A stretch of 64,000 nucleotides of DNA from CAZICM01 sp964537685. Its GTDB lineage: Bacteria; Myxococcota_A; Polyangia; Polyangiales; Polyangiaceae. Below the pieces are notes generated by a model, which made no database searches, was not told the origin of the DNA, and saw nothing but the letters and a program-made list of their open reading frames with translations. Of the stretch, positions 54,319 through 63,481 are shown piece by piece. The translations under genes were made by a program, and so were the position numbers. Location of the stretch: contig CAZICM010000009.1 of NCBI GenBank assembly GCA_964537685.1, forward strand, positions 155,931 to 219,930. Reading direction: 5' to 3'. How positions within the stretch are numbered: position 1 is the stretch's first letter; each line of letters begins with the position of its first letter.

Positions 54319-54502
54319 ATAAAACGCTCGTCCTTCATACATGCCGGGTTCGAGACAATGAAGCTCTCTTTTCTCTATCCCTGGATCGTGGTGATCGTCA
54401 ATGGCTTTTTCCAGTTCCCCGCGCCGCTTTGGCGTGAATCGGCAGATTCACCTGCGCGTTTTTCTTGGCCCAACATCCCAGGATTGAGCTACAAGACCCG
54501 CC

Positions 54503-56845
54503 GTGCGCGCGGCAGGCCCTTTTGTACCCCCTATTCCTTGCTCGGGATGCAGCAAATTGATCGATCCGCTCAGGGCTGGTCATGTCGCTATTTTCGATCT
54601 GCGCTTTCATTATTTTTGTAACCGTTCGCTATGCAGGGCCGCTTTTTTGGCGAAGTTCGGCGATTTTTCCGAGCTGCCCGATGCCAAGGAGCAAAAGACG
54701 CCTTCGCCTAAATCGCCTTCGAAATTAGGCGAAATCGCTTCGTTTAGGCCCCCCGGCCGAGAAATGCTGGCCGAACTTTCGGATTCAAGGCGCGCCGAGT
54801 ACGATTCGCCAATCCAAAATGCCTTTCCTTCGGTGACCGCCGATGATCCGCTGCCCGAAGTGCCCGCCGTGCTCGATGAGCGGCTTCTGGTCGAGCCTAT
54901 CGCTCAAACCATTATGAGCGAGGAACCTTCGCGCTTCGATCAGGAACCGAGGGATGTGGGTGCGCTCTTGCTCTTGATTGCCGTGGTCGCCGGAGCTCTC
55001 GCCGTGGCGCTCTCCCTCGCGGGCAATACGCTGATTGTTATCAGCGCGCGTATCGTGTTGTCGGCCGTCGGTGTAAGCATGCTTCTGGGCCGTGCCGCCA
55101 CAACACCCCGCGATGCCACCGATGCCCACCCCTTTCCCGTATTGGCTCCTTCCGTGCTCGCGGTTGGGATCTCCATTTGGGCGGCGCTGGGAACCAACGA
55201 TCGGGCCTTGGCCGCCGAGGCTGTTTCGCTCGGGGGATTCTTGGTCACCGCTGCCGCCGTGGGAGCTTGGCTTGTCGAAACGGCCCGTGCCGAGGGAGCA
55301 TCGGAAAGGCATTGGATTGATGTGGCGCTGCATATCCCCGGGCGCAGGGTTGTAGATCATACCCCTGGAGACATGGGAGAGAACGCCAAGAATTTGGTCT
55401 TCGATATCAAGCCGGGCGAACAGGTGCATGTCGAGGCAGGAGAGGCCGTACCGGTGGATCTTCGGGTCGTGGGCGGCGATGTAGAAGTCTTGCCCTGGCC
55501 TGGAGCGACAACCGCGGTACGCAGGCGCAATGGAGATTCGGTGGTCGCGGGGGCGAGGGTTGTTCGAGGAAAATTGCGTGGCGTATGTACCTGGGCGGGA
55601 TACGATCGAGCATTTGCCCGCGTATTGCTGGACCCGAGACGGCGGGCGGATGCCTTGGCGCCGCTGTCGCATGCCTCGAGGGCGTTGTCGGAGCGCTGGG
55701 CGGTGGCCGCGGCGATGGTGGGGGCCATTGCATCACTGCTTGGCAGACGTTCGCCGGTGGAAATAGCGATGACGGCGATTGCCGTACACAGCGCGCTGGC
55801 GACTCAATTGATTGCGGCGGTGCCTCCCGTGCATGTGCTCCGGGGAATTCTGCTGGGATTGCGCCGGGGGATTGTCTATAAAAGCGCGGATGCCTGGGAG
55901 CGGGCTGCGCGGATCAACACGGCGATATTTTGCGCCCGGGGGACGCTGCTTCTGGGCGAACCCGAATTGTCCGAGCTGGAGGCAGTGGGGGCCAAGCTAA
56001 CGCCCAATGATGTATTGGCCTTTGCGGCCGGGGCGGAGAGGGCCCAAGAGCATCCCATTGCAACAGCCATCCTAAGAGCGGCCCGCACAAGAAACGTAAC
56101 GCCCGATGGAGTGCGCAACGCGACGCTATTGTCTGGGCTTGGGATTATGGCGATTACCTCTGGGGGCGAGGAACTATGCGTAGGAAATCGGGCGCTGATG
56201 CTGGAGAAGCGCATCTCGATTGCCTCGAGCGAAGACAGAATCGCCGAACTAGAAGCCTTGGGACGCACGGTGGTTCTGGTGGCGGTGGGGGCGAGGTTAT
56301 CGGGGATCATGGCCTTGCAGGATGGCCTGCGGCCTGGGGCAAGAGCGGCGGTACAGCATTTATTGGATGCGCAAATAGAACCGGTATTGATGTCTGGAGA
56401 TTCGCGGGAAACCTGTGAAGCGATAGGGCGTTCGCTGGATATCGATCATATACGGCCGGAAATCTTGCCATCGGATCGGGGCGCGCAAGTCAAGCGCTTT
56501 GTGGATGCGGGTGCGAGCGCCGCGGTGCTTGGCCATGCGGGCATCGACGAAGAATCCCTTGCGGCGGCGGATGTGGCGGTGGCGCTGGGCGCGGCCGGTT
56601 CAACCCCTGGAGAATACTCGGTGGCGCTGGCCTCAGAAGATATCCGGGATGGAGCGCTTTCGCTGGCGCTGGCCAGGCGGAGCCGGGTCGAAGCGAGGGT
56701 AGGGCTCTTGCTGGTGGTCGTGCCTGCCTTAATTGGCGCGATTGCGATAGCGTTTGGCCTCTTGCCCCCGGCTTTTGCGCCGATCGCCTCGCTGCTTGGG
56801 GGCGTGATGGCGATTGTGCATTTGAGGACGCTTCGCAGAACCTAG
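54503..56845 (+). CDS. Catalytically altered P1B-type ATPase-like protein with N-terminal zinc-ribbon
   Basis: A 780-residue protein from a GTG. Residues 13-44 hold Cys13, Cys16, Cys39 and Cys44, a TRASH-like metal site. Membrane helices and ATPase domains follow in P-type order, but the key residues are gone. The phosphorylation motif DKTGT reads CARGT (Cys477 for Asp). The CPC of metal pumps reads AAVPPV. The actuator TGE reads WPGA, and GDGxND reads GHAGID. The nucleotide-domain HP (QEHPIATAIL) is kept. It should not pump by the usual cycle and may be a sensor or scaffold. The gene is intact, so it is unlikely to be a decaying copy. Confidence 0.7.
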   Translation: MRAAGPFVPPIPCSGCSKLIDPLRAGHVAIFDLRFHYFCNRSLCRAAFLAKFGDFSELPDAKEQKTPSPKSPSKLGEIASFRPPGREMLAELSDSRRAEYDSPIQNAFPSVTADDPLPEVPAVLDERLLVEPIAQTIMSEEPSRFDQEPRDVGALLLLIAVVAGALAVALSLAGNTLIVISARIVLSAVGVSMLLGRAATTPRDATDAHPFPVLAPSVLAVGISIWAALGTNDRALAAEAVSLGGFLVTAAAVGAWLVETARAEGASERHWIDVALHIPGRRVVDHTPGDMGENAKNLVFDIKPGEQVHVEAGEAVPVDLRVVGGDVEVLPWPGATTAVRRRNGDSVVAGARVVRGKLRGVCTWAGYDRAFARVLLDPRRRADALAPLSHASRALSERWAVAAAMVGAIASLLGRRSPVEIAMTAIAVHSALATQLIAAVPPVHVLRGILLGLRRGIVYKSADAWERAARINTAIFCARGTLLLGEPELSELEAVGAKLTPNDVLAFAAGAERAQEHPIATAILRAARTRNVTPDGVRNATLLSGLGIMAITSGGEELCVGNRALMLEKRISIASSEDRIAELEALGRTVVLVAVGARLSGIMALQDGLRPGARAAVQHLLDAQIEPVLMSGDSRETCEAIGRSLDIDHIRPEILPSDRGAQVKRFVDAGASAAVLGHAGIDEESLAAADVAVALGAAGSTPGEYSVALASEDIRDGALSLALARRSRVEARVGLLLVVVPALIGAIAIAFGLLPPAFAPIASLLGGVMAIVHLRTLRRT

Positions 56846-58038
56846 GGTTTAGCCTCGGCACTCCCCTTGGGTTTCGGCAGCGCCCCGCTCGCCGAAGCCG
56901 AAGGTACTGCAGGAATCACCGCATCGGGCCGGGGCAGCTCGGGAGGCGCCACTCTTTCCGGCATCTCCCGAGGCATAGGATGCCGCGTCCCTCCCCTTAA
57001 CACCAACATCTTCTCCAGCAGTTGCTTGGCTTCGTCCCCCGACAGCGAAACCTTCGCCACCACCGTCTCGCCCCGCGCCTGAATCTCAATCCGCGAAAAA
57101 ATCTCTCCAAAACCCAAGAGCTTCGTCCCAAAATCGTTCGCCCGCTTGGTCTTGGCCCGCTTTAACAGCTCCGCCCACCCTTCGCACGCATCTTGGCTTT
57201 CACACATCAAAAAGCCCTTCAGTTGCATGGGCTCTCCCACCGAAAGTCCCACGGCCCCAGCCATCAATGCCGAACCTAAACGCGAATTCGCCTTCGGTGC
57301 CGCATGCGCCCGCCCATCGGCCTGCTCCTTGTCGTCACCCTCGCCGCCCGCAGATGCCTCCCCGCCCAGCTCCTCATCCAAGGTCCGCCGCTGATCCGGC
57401 GTCAAGACCACCGTAATCCTCACATCCGCGCTGCCCACCCCTTCAATCAGCTTGCTGTGCGCCACACTCGATCGAATCGTCGGCCCCCGCCCCTCCACCG
57501 CGTCAATCATCGCCCGCAAATAGGGCCCCGCCCCCAACAGCACAGGCCCGCCCTTGCGCACCGCAATCTCACCGCCCGTCGCCGCAAGCGTCGCATCCCG
57601 CACACAGCGAAATTCTCCGATGGGCGTCACCACCGGCCGGCCTCCCCGCGCCTCAATCACCTTCGATGCGCAGGCCACCAAAGCGTCGTCATCCACATCG
57701 CCCGATGCCGCAATCCCAAAATCGCCTTCCTCACCCGCCGCAGGAATCGCCAGCACCAGCTCGTGCATCGCATCGAGCGGATCCATCCCGCATACATCCC
57801 GCACCTTCCCCAGCCCCGGAATCTCTCGCCCCTCGCCCAGCAACACCTGCGCAAGAGGCGTCTTGCGCAGTTTGGACAAATCGCCCCGCGCCACCAGCAG
57901 CGCACCGCCGGGAATGGCATCGAGCGCCGTCGATTGCAGATGAAGTTCGCCCCGCTGCTTGGCCACCCAGGTGAGCAGGGCCGCGAGAAGCGCGAGCGCA
58001 GCACCCAGGATCAGCGCGTTCTTTGTGCGCGTGTTCAC
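56842..58038 (-). CDS. Membrane-anchored hypothetical protein
   Basis: A 398-residue protein with one N-terminal membrane helix (NALILGAALALLAALLTWVA) and an extracytoplasmic part rich in alpha/beta segments (GGALLVARGDLSKLRKTPL, LVLAIPAAGEEGDFGI). An acidic/Gly insert sits near residue 240 and the tail is Pro/Ala-rich. No family recognised with certainty; the DAIPGGALLVA pattern is common in myxobacterial hypothetical proteins. It converges with the pseudo-ATPase gene with a four-base overlap of the ends. Confidence 0.65.
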   Translation of the reverse strand: MNTRTKNALILGAALALLAALLTWVAKQRGELHLQSTALDAIPGGALLVARGDLSKLRKTPLAQVLLGEGREIPGLGKVRDVCGMDPLDAMHELVLAIPAAGEEGDFGIAASGDVDDDALVACASKVIEARGGRPVVTPIGEFRCVRDATLAATGGEIAVRKGGPVLLGAGPYLRAMIDAVEGRGPTIRSSVAHSKLIEGVGSADVRITVVLTPDQRRTLDEELGGEASAGGEGDDKEQADGRAHAAPKANSRLGSALMAGAVGLSVGEPMQLKGFLMCESQDACEGWAELLKRAKTKRANDFGTKLLGFGEIFSRIEIQARGETVVAKVSLSGDEAKQLLEKMLVLRGGTRHPMPREMPERVAPPELPRPDAVIPAVPSASASGALPKPKGSAEAKP

Positions 58039-58090
58039 GGGCCGACCGTTAGCACATCCAATGCGGCGAAGGCATCCCGTTTCAGGCGAT

Positions 58091-58822
58091 TTAGGAGAGG
58101 TTTTTTCGGAGCGCCCTGGCTTTTTGTTTTGCGGCTTCTTTTTCGGGCGACCACAGCGTTCCCAATATCCAATCGAATACGGGCAAAGTCACATTAAAGT
58201 TCCACTGCTTCATCAAGCGCGGCTCGTGATGGCGGCGATGCAGCTCGCGCAGGCGGCGAATGAAAGGGCGCCTGCCCAAAAAGCTGTTTTCGGGCAAGTG
58301 GTAAGCCATATGAAGCCATTCATAGCTGAGAAAAAAAGCCATCGATGCGATGATCATCAGCAGTGCCGGGTTCTGGCCAAAAACAAGCCCAACCAGATAC
58401 GCGAGCGGCAAAACCATCACAAAAACAAGCCCAATCGCATAAGCCGGCATCAGCACCAGCCAAAGCTCCTTCGAGCTCTCCATCGTCATGTGATCGTAGG
58501 TATAAATGACATGGTGCATTTTTTCGTGGCGCTCATACAACAAGCCCAACAAAGGCCGCCGCTTATGCAAAATAAATTTATGCGCGCGCCATTCAAAACC
58601 AAAGGACGCGAAAATCGTGATAGGCAGCGCCGCCAGATCCAACAGCTTTACATGTTCGATGCGAAGCAATGCGCCGAGCATCAAGAGCAATCCCAAAATG
58701 CTCGGTATCGCTAGATGAACGATGGGATTGTACCATCCTGGAATTTGCGCGACGATTGAGGCTCTGCGCGTTGGGTCGTAGGCCGCGCTTGGTTGTTGAT
58801 GAACATTGTCCTCGTGCATCAT
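58091..58822 (-). CDS. Fatty acid hydroxylase / sterol desaturase-type membrane protein
   Basis: A 243-residue integral membrane protein with the histidine clusters of the di-iron fatty acid hydroxylase superfamily: HKFILH, HEKMHH, HMAYH and HRRHH. The enzymes hydroxylate or desaturate lipids at the membrane using O2. Four or so hydrophobic helices separate the boxes. The start at 58822 (MMHEDN) is preferred; the ribosome binding site is weak. A tiny membrane protein gene lies 38 bp upstream and may be its partner. Confidence 0.8.
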   Translation of the reverse strand: MMHEDNVHQQPSAAYDPTRRASIVAQIPGWYNPIVHLAIPSILGLLLMLGALLRIEHVKLLDLAALPITIFASFGFEWRAHKFILHKRRPLLGLLYERHEKMHHVIYTYDHMTMESSKELWLVLMPAYAIGLVFVMVLPLAYLVGLVFGQNPALLMIIASMAFFLSYEWLHMAYHLPENSFLGRRPFIRRLRELHRRHHEPRLMKQWNFNVTLPVFDWILGTLWSPEKEAAKQKARALRKNLS

Positions 58823-58860
58823 GGCGGGCTCGCAGACGAAACAGAACAAGTGCACACGGC

Positions 58861-59031
58861 TTAAGAAGGCGGAGGACGCATAAAGCGCCGCGCGATAAAC
58901 TCGCCGATCAGCTCGCCCAGCCACCCCGCGCGCGACGACAAAATAACCAAGACCGACAGAAGAACAACAAAACCAAGCTCGTTCACCGAAGCACCGAGCA
59001 GAGTTTCAAGGGCCGAACGATCGACGGGCAT
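58861..59031 (-). CDS. Small single-pass membrane protein (56 residues)
   Basis: A short gene reading MPVDRSALETLLG, then a membrane helix (LGFVVLLSVLVILSS) and a basic amphipathic end (FIARRFMRPPPS), with TAA at 58861. It has the composition of a true small membrane protein and lies 38 bp before the hydroxylase gene on the same strand. It lacks a clear ribosome binding site. It may assist the hydroxylase, which is only positional inference. Confidence 0.5.
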   Translation of the reverse strand: MPVDRSALETLLGASVNELGFVVLLSVLVILSSRAGWLGELIGEFIARRFMRPPPS

Positions 59032-59050
59032 ACAAGACACTGTATCCGAT

Positions 59051-61645
59051 ATGGGCGGGAAGATCTATCGCGTTGACACGCGGCACCAAACCGTGAAGTA
59101 TAATGCGGATAAACAAAAAGCCGTGAACGAGCCCGATCATGTAGACCAAAGCGCATCCGTGCCCGATGGGCCGGGCGATGTTGCGCTTGTCGCAAGGCCC
59201 ACGGAAGCCTGGGAACGGCTGCTTTCGGCCATTCGCGGCCGAGGCTTTTCAGCGCGCCTTCTGCCGCTCGAGCAGTTTCACCGGGAAGTCGATTTCTCGA
59301 CGCCGCTGCGGGTTGTGCTCATCGATCTCGACGAGCCGGAGACCATCGATGGTATCGAGGAAGCGGCCGAGCTGGCCTTAAGACACGGGCTTGTGCTGGC
59401 GTATCTGGGCGATGCCAAACGGGCTTCCGTGCTCGCTCAGCACGGCGCGCCGGGAGAAGTGTTTTCACATCCCATTCAGATGAAGGCGCTGATGGGATTT
59501 ATTGCCGAGGCCGCGTTTGGCAACTTGACAAGCCATGTGCGCGAATCGAGCTTGCCCGACGCGATCGCTCACAAAGATACCGCGCCGCCTCCCACGCATG
59601 ACAGCGATGCGCCTCAGTTGATCGAGTTTCCAGCCGCGCTGCCGCCGCCCGATTTAGAGTCGATTCTTTCGATGAACGATGACGCGCTGAGGCTGCCTTC
59701 GGATTTACCAACGCAGCTCAGCCCCGAACTCGATCAGTTGATGCTCGCGGCCGAATTGCGCGTCGAGCAAATGGGGCGCCCCTCAAGCCTGCCCCCTCCC
59801 GATGAACTGGATGTGCCCCTCTCGTCGGAGTGGGTCTCGGTGCTCGAGCCGCTCGAAGGCGACGAAAGCGAGGAACTGCATACGCTGCATGGACCTCCTT
59901 CCGGATTGGGCCCGCCCTCGCTGCCCAGGCCAAGCGGGCTCACCGATGCCTTTCCCAAACCGTCGCCGCCTGTCCCGCCTACTCCCAAACCTGCTTCCAA
60001 AAGGGAACAGAAGACAACCGAAAGACCGCCTCACAAAGCCCAAAAGCCCGAGCCGCCCGAGCTCAAGCCCACACTTCCGCCGCCGAATTCTATTCCCCGG
60101 CGCCCGCCTCACCCACCCGACTCCGTTCGCTCTTCCCGCGCCATCGATCGGACCTTGCCGACCAAGCCGCCGCCCAGCCGCGCATCCCACCCGGGCGAAG
60201 CCACCGCGCACATGCCTTTCCCGCCGAGCGGATTTGGAGGAGCCCCCACCGTTCCCGTGCGTTCGGAGCATCGGCCTACCCACGCCCCGCCTCCCTCCCT
60301 GGCCAAGCCCTCGGGCGATGCGAACAGCTCCCAGCCGGCCCACACATCCCCATCGGGCAAACAGCCGATATCTCCACCGCCTCAGGCCCAGCGTTCACCC
60401 GCCTCCAAAGCAAGCAGCTCGGTTGAAGAACCCGCCACCACCTTCCCATCGCCCATGGGCACGCCTTCCCGGCCCATGAGCCTTGGACCGCGCGAGCCCC
60501 AACCCGCGCCGCCCTCTGTCAAACCGCCCGCCCATCCCCAAGAGACGGCACCTCCTCCCGTTCGCATTCCTGCTCCAGAACCCGCCAAAACGCCTCCCCA
60601 GCAAGCCCAACTCCTTGTATTTTCGCCTGAAGGCGATGCGATGGGAGCGATTGCGCAGGCGATCGCGCAGCGCCGATCGGGCGGACTCGTATTCTCGGCG
60701 GCCAAAGGAGGACGCACGCTTGTCCTTTGGGAAGGCGACTTTGTAACGGCGGCATCATCGGTATCCGAAGAATCCCTGGCGGCATATTTGGTTGCCCGGG
60801 GCGATTTGAGACCGGACGTGCTCAACCTTCCGCTGGCGGCCTTTGGAAAGCGGGCATGTTCAGCCTTGGTGGCCAAGGGACACCTAACCCAAGACGACCT
60901 ATGGCCGACACTTCGGGCGCATGCCGAATGGCTGATAGGTCTGACGCTGAGCATGCCCGCCCCTGTAACATGCACCTACGTGACAGAACTCTCGGCGGCA
61001 TTGCGCAACGAACCGACAGTATTTGGAGGAGCGGCGGGCGCCGAAATCTTTGTGGAGGCGGTACGGCGCGTCATCGAACCCCAGGCGGCCCTGGCCAAAC
61101 TGGGAGGCGAATCGGCCATTGTGGATATGGGTCCGCACCGGGAACTGCTCAGCGAATGCAACTTAGCGACGGAAGACATCGACAAGCTAAGACATGCGAG
61201 CGGCCGGCGCGCGGGCGAGATATTGGAGGGGCGCCCCGCAGAAATGGCCGCGGTCTTGCTGGCGCTCAAGGTGCTTGGCGTCATCACCACACTAACAGCC
61301 GCCCCCAAGCCTTCCAAGGAAGAAGACCAAGCCCCCGAAGCCGATCCCTACGACGAAGAAGCGGTACGGCGGCGGGTAAAAGCCAGACTGGCCCTAGTCG
61401 AAGACGCGGACTACTTTGCATTGCTAGGACTACCGCGCCATGCAACCGCCTATGATATCAAGCGAGCCTACCTTGACCTAAGGCGCGGCTTTGAACCCAC
61501 GCGGCTGCTCACGGCCACGACGGCCGATTTACGGGACGACCTACGATTGATATTAGACGTACTCGACGAAGCCTACGACATCCTGCGCGACCCTCATCGA
61601 AGAGAGCGCTACCGCCGCGCCATTGAATCGCCTGGACCTAGCTAG
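59051..61645 (+). CDS. DUF4388 protein with receiver-like start and J-like C-terminus
   Basis: An 864-residue protein. Residues ~40-170 resemble a receiver fold (LIDLDEPETIDG). A ~330-residue Pro-rich, disordered stretch follows. A DUF4388 domain spans about 520-620 (GGLVFSAAKGGRTLVLWEGDFVTAASS). The last ~75 residues look like a J-domain (DYFALLGLPRHATAYDIKRAYLDLRR), but the HPD tripeptide that stimulates DnaK is missing: the helix continues RRGFEPTRL. It is probably a cytosolic scaffold. The start is uncertain, as no ribosome binding site precedes 59051. Confidence 0.7.
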   Translation: MGGKIYRVDTRHQTVKYNADKQKAVNEPDHVDQSASVPDGPGDVALVARPTEAWERLLSAIRGRGFSARLLPLEQFHREVDFSTPLRVVLIDLDEPETIDGIEEAAELALRHGLVLAYLGDAKRASVLAQHGAPGEVFSHPIQMKALMGFIAEAAFGNLTSHVRESSLPDAIAHKDTAPPPTHDSDAPQLIEFPAALPPPDLESILSMNDDALRLPSDLPTQLSPELDQLMLAAELRVEQMGRPSSLPPPDELDVPLSSEWVSVLEPLEGDESEELHTLHGPPSGLGPPSLPRPSGLTDAFPKPSPPVPPTPKPASKREQKTTERPPHKAQKPEPPELKPTLPPPNSIPRRPPHPPDSVRSSRAIDRTLPTKPPPSRASHPGEATAHMPFPPSGFGGAPTVPVRSEHRPTHAPPPSLAKPSGDANSSQPAHTSPSGKQPISPPPQAQRSPASKASSSVEEPATTFPSPMGTPSRPMSLGPREPQPAPPSVKPPAHPQETAPPPVRIPAPEPAKTPPQQAQLLVFSPEGDAMGAIAQAIAQRRSGGLVFSAAKGGRTLVLWEGDFVTAASSVSEESLAAYLVARGDLRPDVLNLPLAAFGKRACSALVAKGHLTQDDLWPTLRAHAEWLIGLTLSMPAPVTCTYVTELSAALRNEPTVFGGAAGAEIFVEAVRRVIEPQAALAKLGGESAIVDMGPHRELLSECNLATEDIDKLRHASGRRAGEILEGRPAEMAAVLLALKVLGVITTLTAAPKPSKEEDQAPEADPYDEEAVRRRVKARLALVEDADYFALLGLPRHATAYDIKRAYLDLRRGFEPTRLLTATTADLRDDLRLILDVLDEAYDILRDPHRRERYRRAIESPGPS

Positions 61646-61670
61646 CCAGGCAAAAAACAACAAAAAAATA

Positions 61671-61720
61671 TCAAAAGACATCAAAAGATATCAAAAAATA
61701 TCAAAAAATATCAAAAAACT
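61671..61720. repeat. Five 10-bp A-tract repeats (phased)
   Basis: TCAAAAGACA, TCAAAAGATA, TCAAAAAATA, TCAAAAAATA and TCAAAAAACT follow one another with a 10-bp period, close to one helical turn, which should bend the DNA. A TTGACG hexamer follows at 61720-61725, 35 bases before the dapA start. It may act as an upstream promoter element. Confidence 0.7.
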
Positions 61721-61758
61721 TGACGCATTGGGCTAACCGTGAACATGGTCGCCCTGCC

Positions 61759-62679
61759 ATGACAACCACCTTCACCGGCACCTTCACCGCCATTGTCACA
61801 CCCTTCACACCCGATGGCCACTCCATCGACATTGAAGCCCTAGACGCCCTCGTAGAAGCACAAATTGCGGGCGGCGTCTCGGGCCTCGTCCCCTGTGGCA
61901 CCACAGGCGAATCGCCCACCCTCAGCGAAGACGAACAACTCAGCGTCATCCGCCGCGTCGTCTCGGTGGCCAAAGGCCGCATCCCCATCATCGCCGGAAC
62001 GGGCTCCTTCAGCACCAAAAAAACCTGCGCCGCCACCCAAGCCGCCGAACAAGCCGGCGCCGACGGCGTAATGGTCGTCATGCCCTACTACAACAAACCC
62101 TCCCAAGATGGCATGCGCGAACATGTGCTCGCCGTTTCCAAAACCACCAAACTCCCCATCGTGCTCTACAATATCCCCGGCCGTTCCGTCGTCGATTTAT
62201 CCGCCGACACCACCGTCCGCATTTGCGAAGCCGCGCCCAATGTCGTCGCCCTCAAAGATGCCACCGGCAATGTCCTTCGCTGCCAAGAACTCAAACGAAG
62301 ACTGGGCGACCGCCTCACCATCCTCTCCGGCGACGATGCCCTCACCCTACCCATGATGTCTGTGGGAGCATCTGGAGTTATTTCCGTCACCTCCAACGTA
62401 AAACCGCATGAAGTCAGCGAAGTGACCCGGCGAGCGCTCGCGGGCGATTTCCAAGGGGCCAAAGCCGCACATTTCGCCCTTCTTGAACTGCACGGCCTGA
62501 TGTTTGTAGAACCCAATCCCGCGCCTGCCAAAGCCGCGCTATCCCTAAGCGGCAAAATGAGCCCCATGCTGCGCGAACCGCTCCTTCCTGCTGGAGAATC
62601 CACCAAACAAGCCATCGCCCAAGCCCTTCGCAAACTCGAAGCGGCATGGCCCGCCGTCATCAACAAGAGCGCCGCATGA
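61759..62679 (+). CDS. dapA: 4-hydroxy-tetrahydrodipicolinate synthase
   Basis: A 306-residue class I aldolase condensing pyruvate with aspartate semialdehyde in lysine/diaminopimelate synthesis. Visible are GTTGESPTL, PYYNKPSQDGM (catalytic Tyr), VLYNIPGRS and the Schiff-base Lys in VVALKDATGN. The start at 61759 gives the usual N-terminus (FTGTFTAIVTPF); the frame is open to 61720. The five-codon frame at 61745 whose stop overlaps this ATG is probably chance. Its stop overlaps dapB as ATGA. Confidence 0.95.
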   Translation: MTTTFTGTFTAIVTPFTPDGHSIDIEALDALVEAQIAGGVSGLVPCGTTGESPTLSEDEQLSVIRRVVSVAKGRIPIIAGTGSFSTKKTCAATQAAEQAGADGVMVVMPYYNKPSQDGMREHVLAVSKTTKLPIVLYNIPGRSVVDLSADTTVRICEAAPNVVALKDATGNVLRCQELKRRLGDRLTILSGDDALTLPMMSVGASGVISVTSNVKPHEVSEVTRRALAGDFQGAKAAHFALLELHGLMFVEPNPAPAKAALSLSGKMSPMLREPLLPAGESTKQAIAQALRKLEAAWPAVINKSAA

Positions 62680-63461
62680 AACTCGCGGTACACGGCGCGG
62701 CCGGCCGGATGGGCCAAAGCGTACTTCGCCTCTGCGCGGCGGAAGGAATCACCGTCGTTGGAGCGATCATCTCGCCGAAAAGCCCCCATGAAGGGCGGGA
62801 CGCGGGCGAGCTGGCTGGAGCGGGGCATCTAGGTGTAGCGCTCAGCTCCGACGTCAACGCCGGATTGCTGGGGGCCGATGTCGTGATTGATTTTTCGACG
62901 GCGGCGGCATTACCCCATTTGGTAACATTGGCCTCGAGAAAGGGCATAGCGGTCGTCACGGGCACGACCCGGCTCGATGCGACATGCGAACGGGTCTTGG
63001 AAGAAGCGGCAAAGCAGATCCCCGTATTATCGAGCCCGAACATGAGCCTTGGGGTCCATGTCCTCGCGGAACTCTGCAAACTCGCGGCGCAAAAGCTGGG
63101 CGCGGCATTTGACATCGAGATTGTGGAAACCCACCACCGGGCCAAAGTCGACTCACCGAGCGGAACAGCATTGCGGCTGGCAGAAGCGATCAAAGAAGCG
63201 CGGCCATCGATTCAACAAGAGACAACGGGACGCAAAGGCAATGTAGGCCCGAGAAAGAGCGACGAAGTAGGGATATTCGCGGTACGGGGCGGCGACGTGA
63301 TCGGCGATCACACCGTACATTTGCTTGGGCTGGGCGAACGGCTGGAGCTAACGCACCGGGCGACAAACCGGGACTTATTTTCCCGCGGAGCGCTGGTAGC
63401 GGCACAGTTTTTATGCGGGAAAGCGCCTGGGCGCTATACGATGGGGGATGTACTGGGTTGA
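62676..63461 (+). CDS. dapB: 4-hydroxy-tetrahydrodipicolinate reductase
   Basis: A 261-residue NAD(P)H enzyme acting directly after DapA. The N-terminal nucleotide fold is VHGAAGRMGQ, then VVIDFSTAAA and VVTGTT. The substrate domain has SPNMSLGVHVL, ETHHRAKVDSPSGTAL and GDHTVHLLG. The start at 62676 overlaps the dapA stop as ATGA, giving a coupled dapA-dapB operon. Full length. Confidence 0.95.
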   Translation: MKLAVHGAAGRMGQSVLRLCAAEGITVVGAIISPKSPHEGRDAGELAGAGHLGVALSSDVNAGLLGADVVIDFSTAAALPHLVTLASRKGIAVVTGTTRLDATCERVLEEAAKQIPVLSSPNMSLGVHVLAELCKLAAQKLGAAFDIEIVETHHRAKVDSPSGTALRLAEAIKEARPSIQQETTGRKGNVGPRKSDEVGIFAVRGGDVIGDHTVHLLGLGERLELTHRATNRDLFSRGALVAAQFLCGKAPGRYTMGDVLG

Positions 63462-63481
63462 GGGAAGGCTTTCACCACTCT

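Noticed and set aside
57304..58197. 297-residue plus-strand frame opposite the membrane-anchored protein
   Set aside because: Arg/His/Pro-rich composition of an antisense frame; the minus frame has a membrane helix and normal composition.
61631..61650. CCTGG...CCAGG palindrome around the stop of the J-like gene, as a terminator or third copy of the structured element
   Set aside because: The stem is only five pairs around CTAGCTAG, an A-rich rather than T-rich tract follows, and none of the core blocks of elements A and B are present.
61745..61762. Five-codon frame ending on the dapA ATG, a possible leader peptide
   Set aside because: No ribosome binding site and no attenuator-like hairpin; the overlap could easily be chance.
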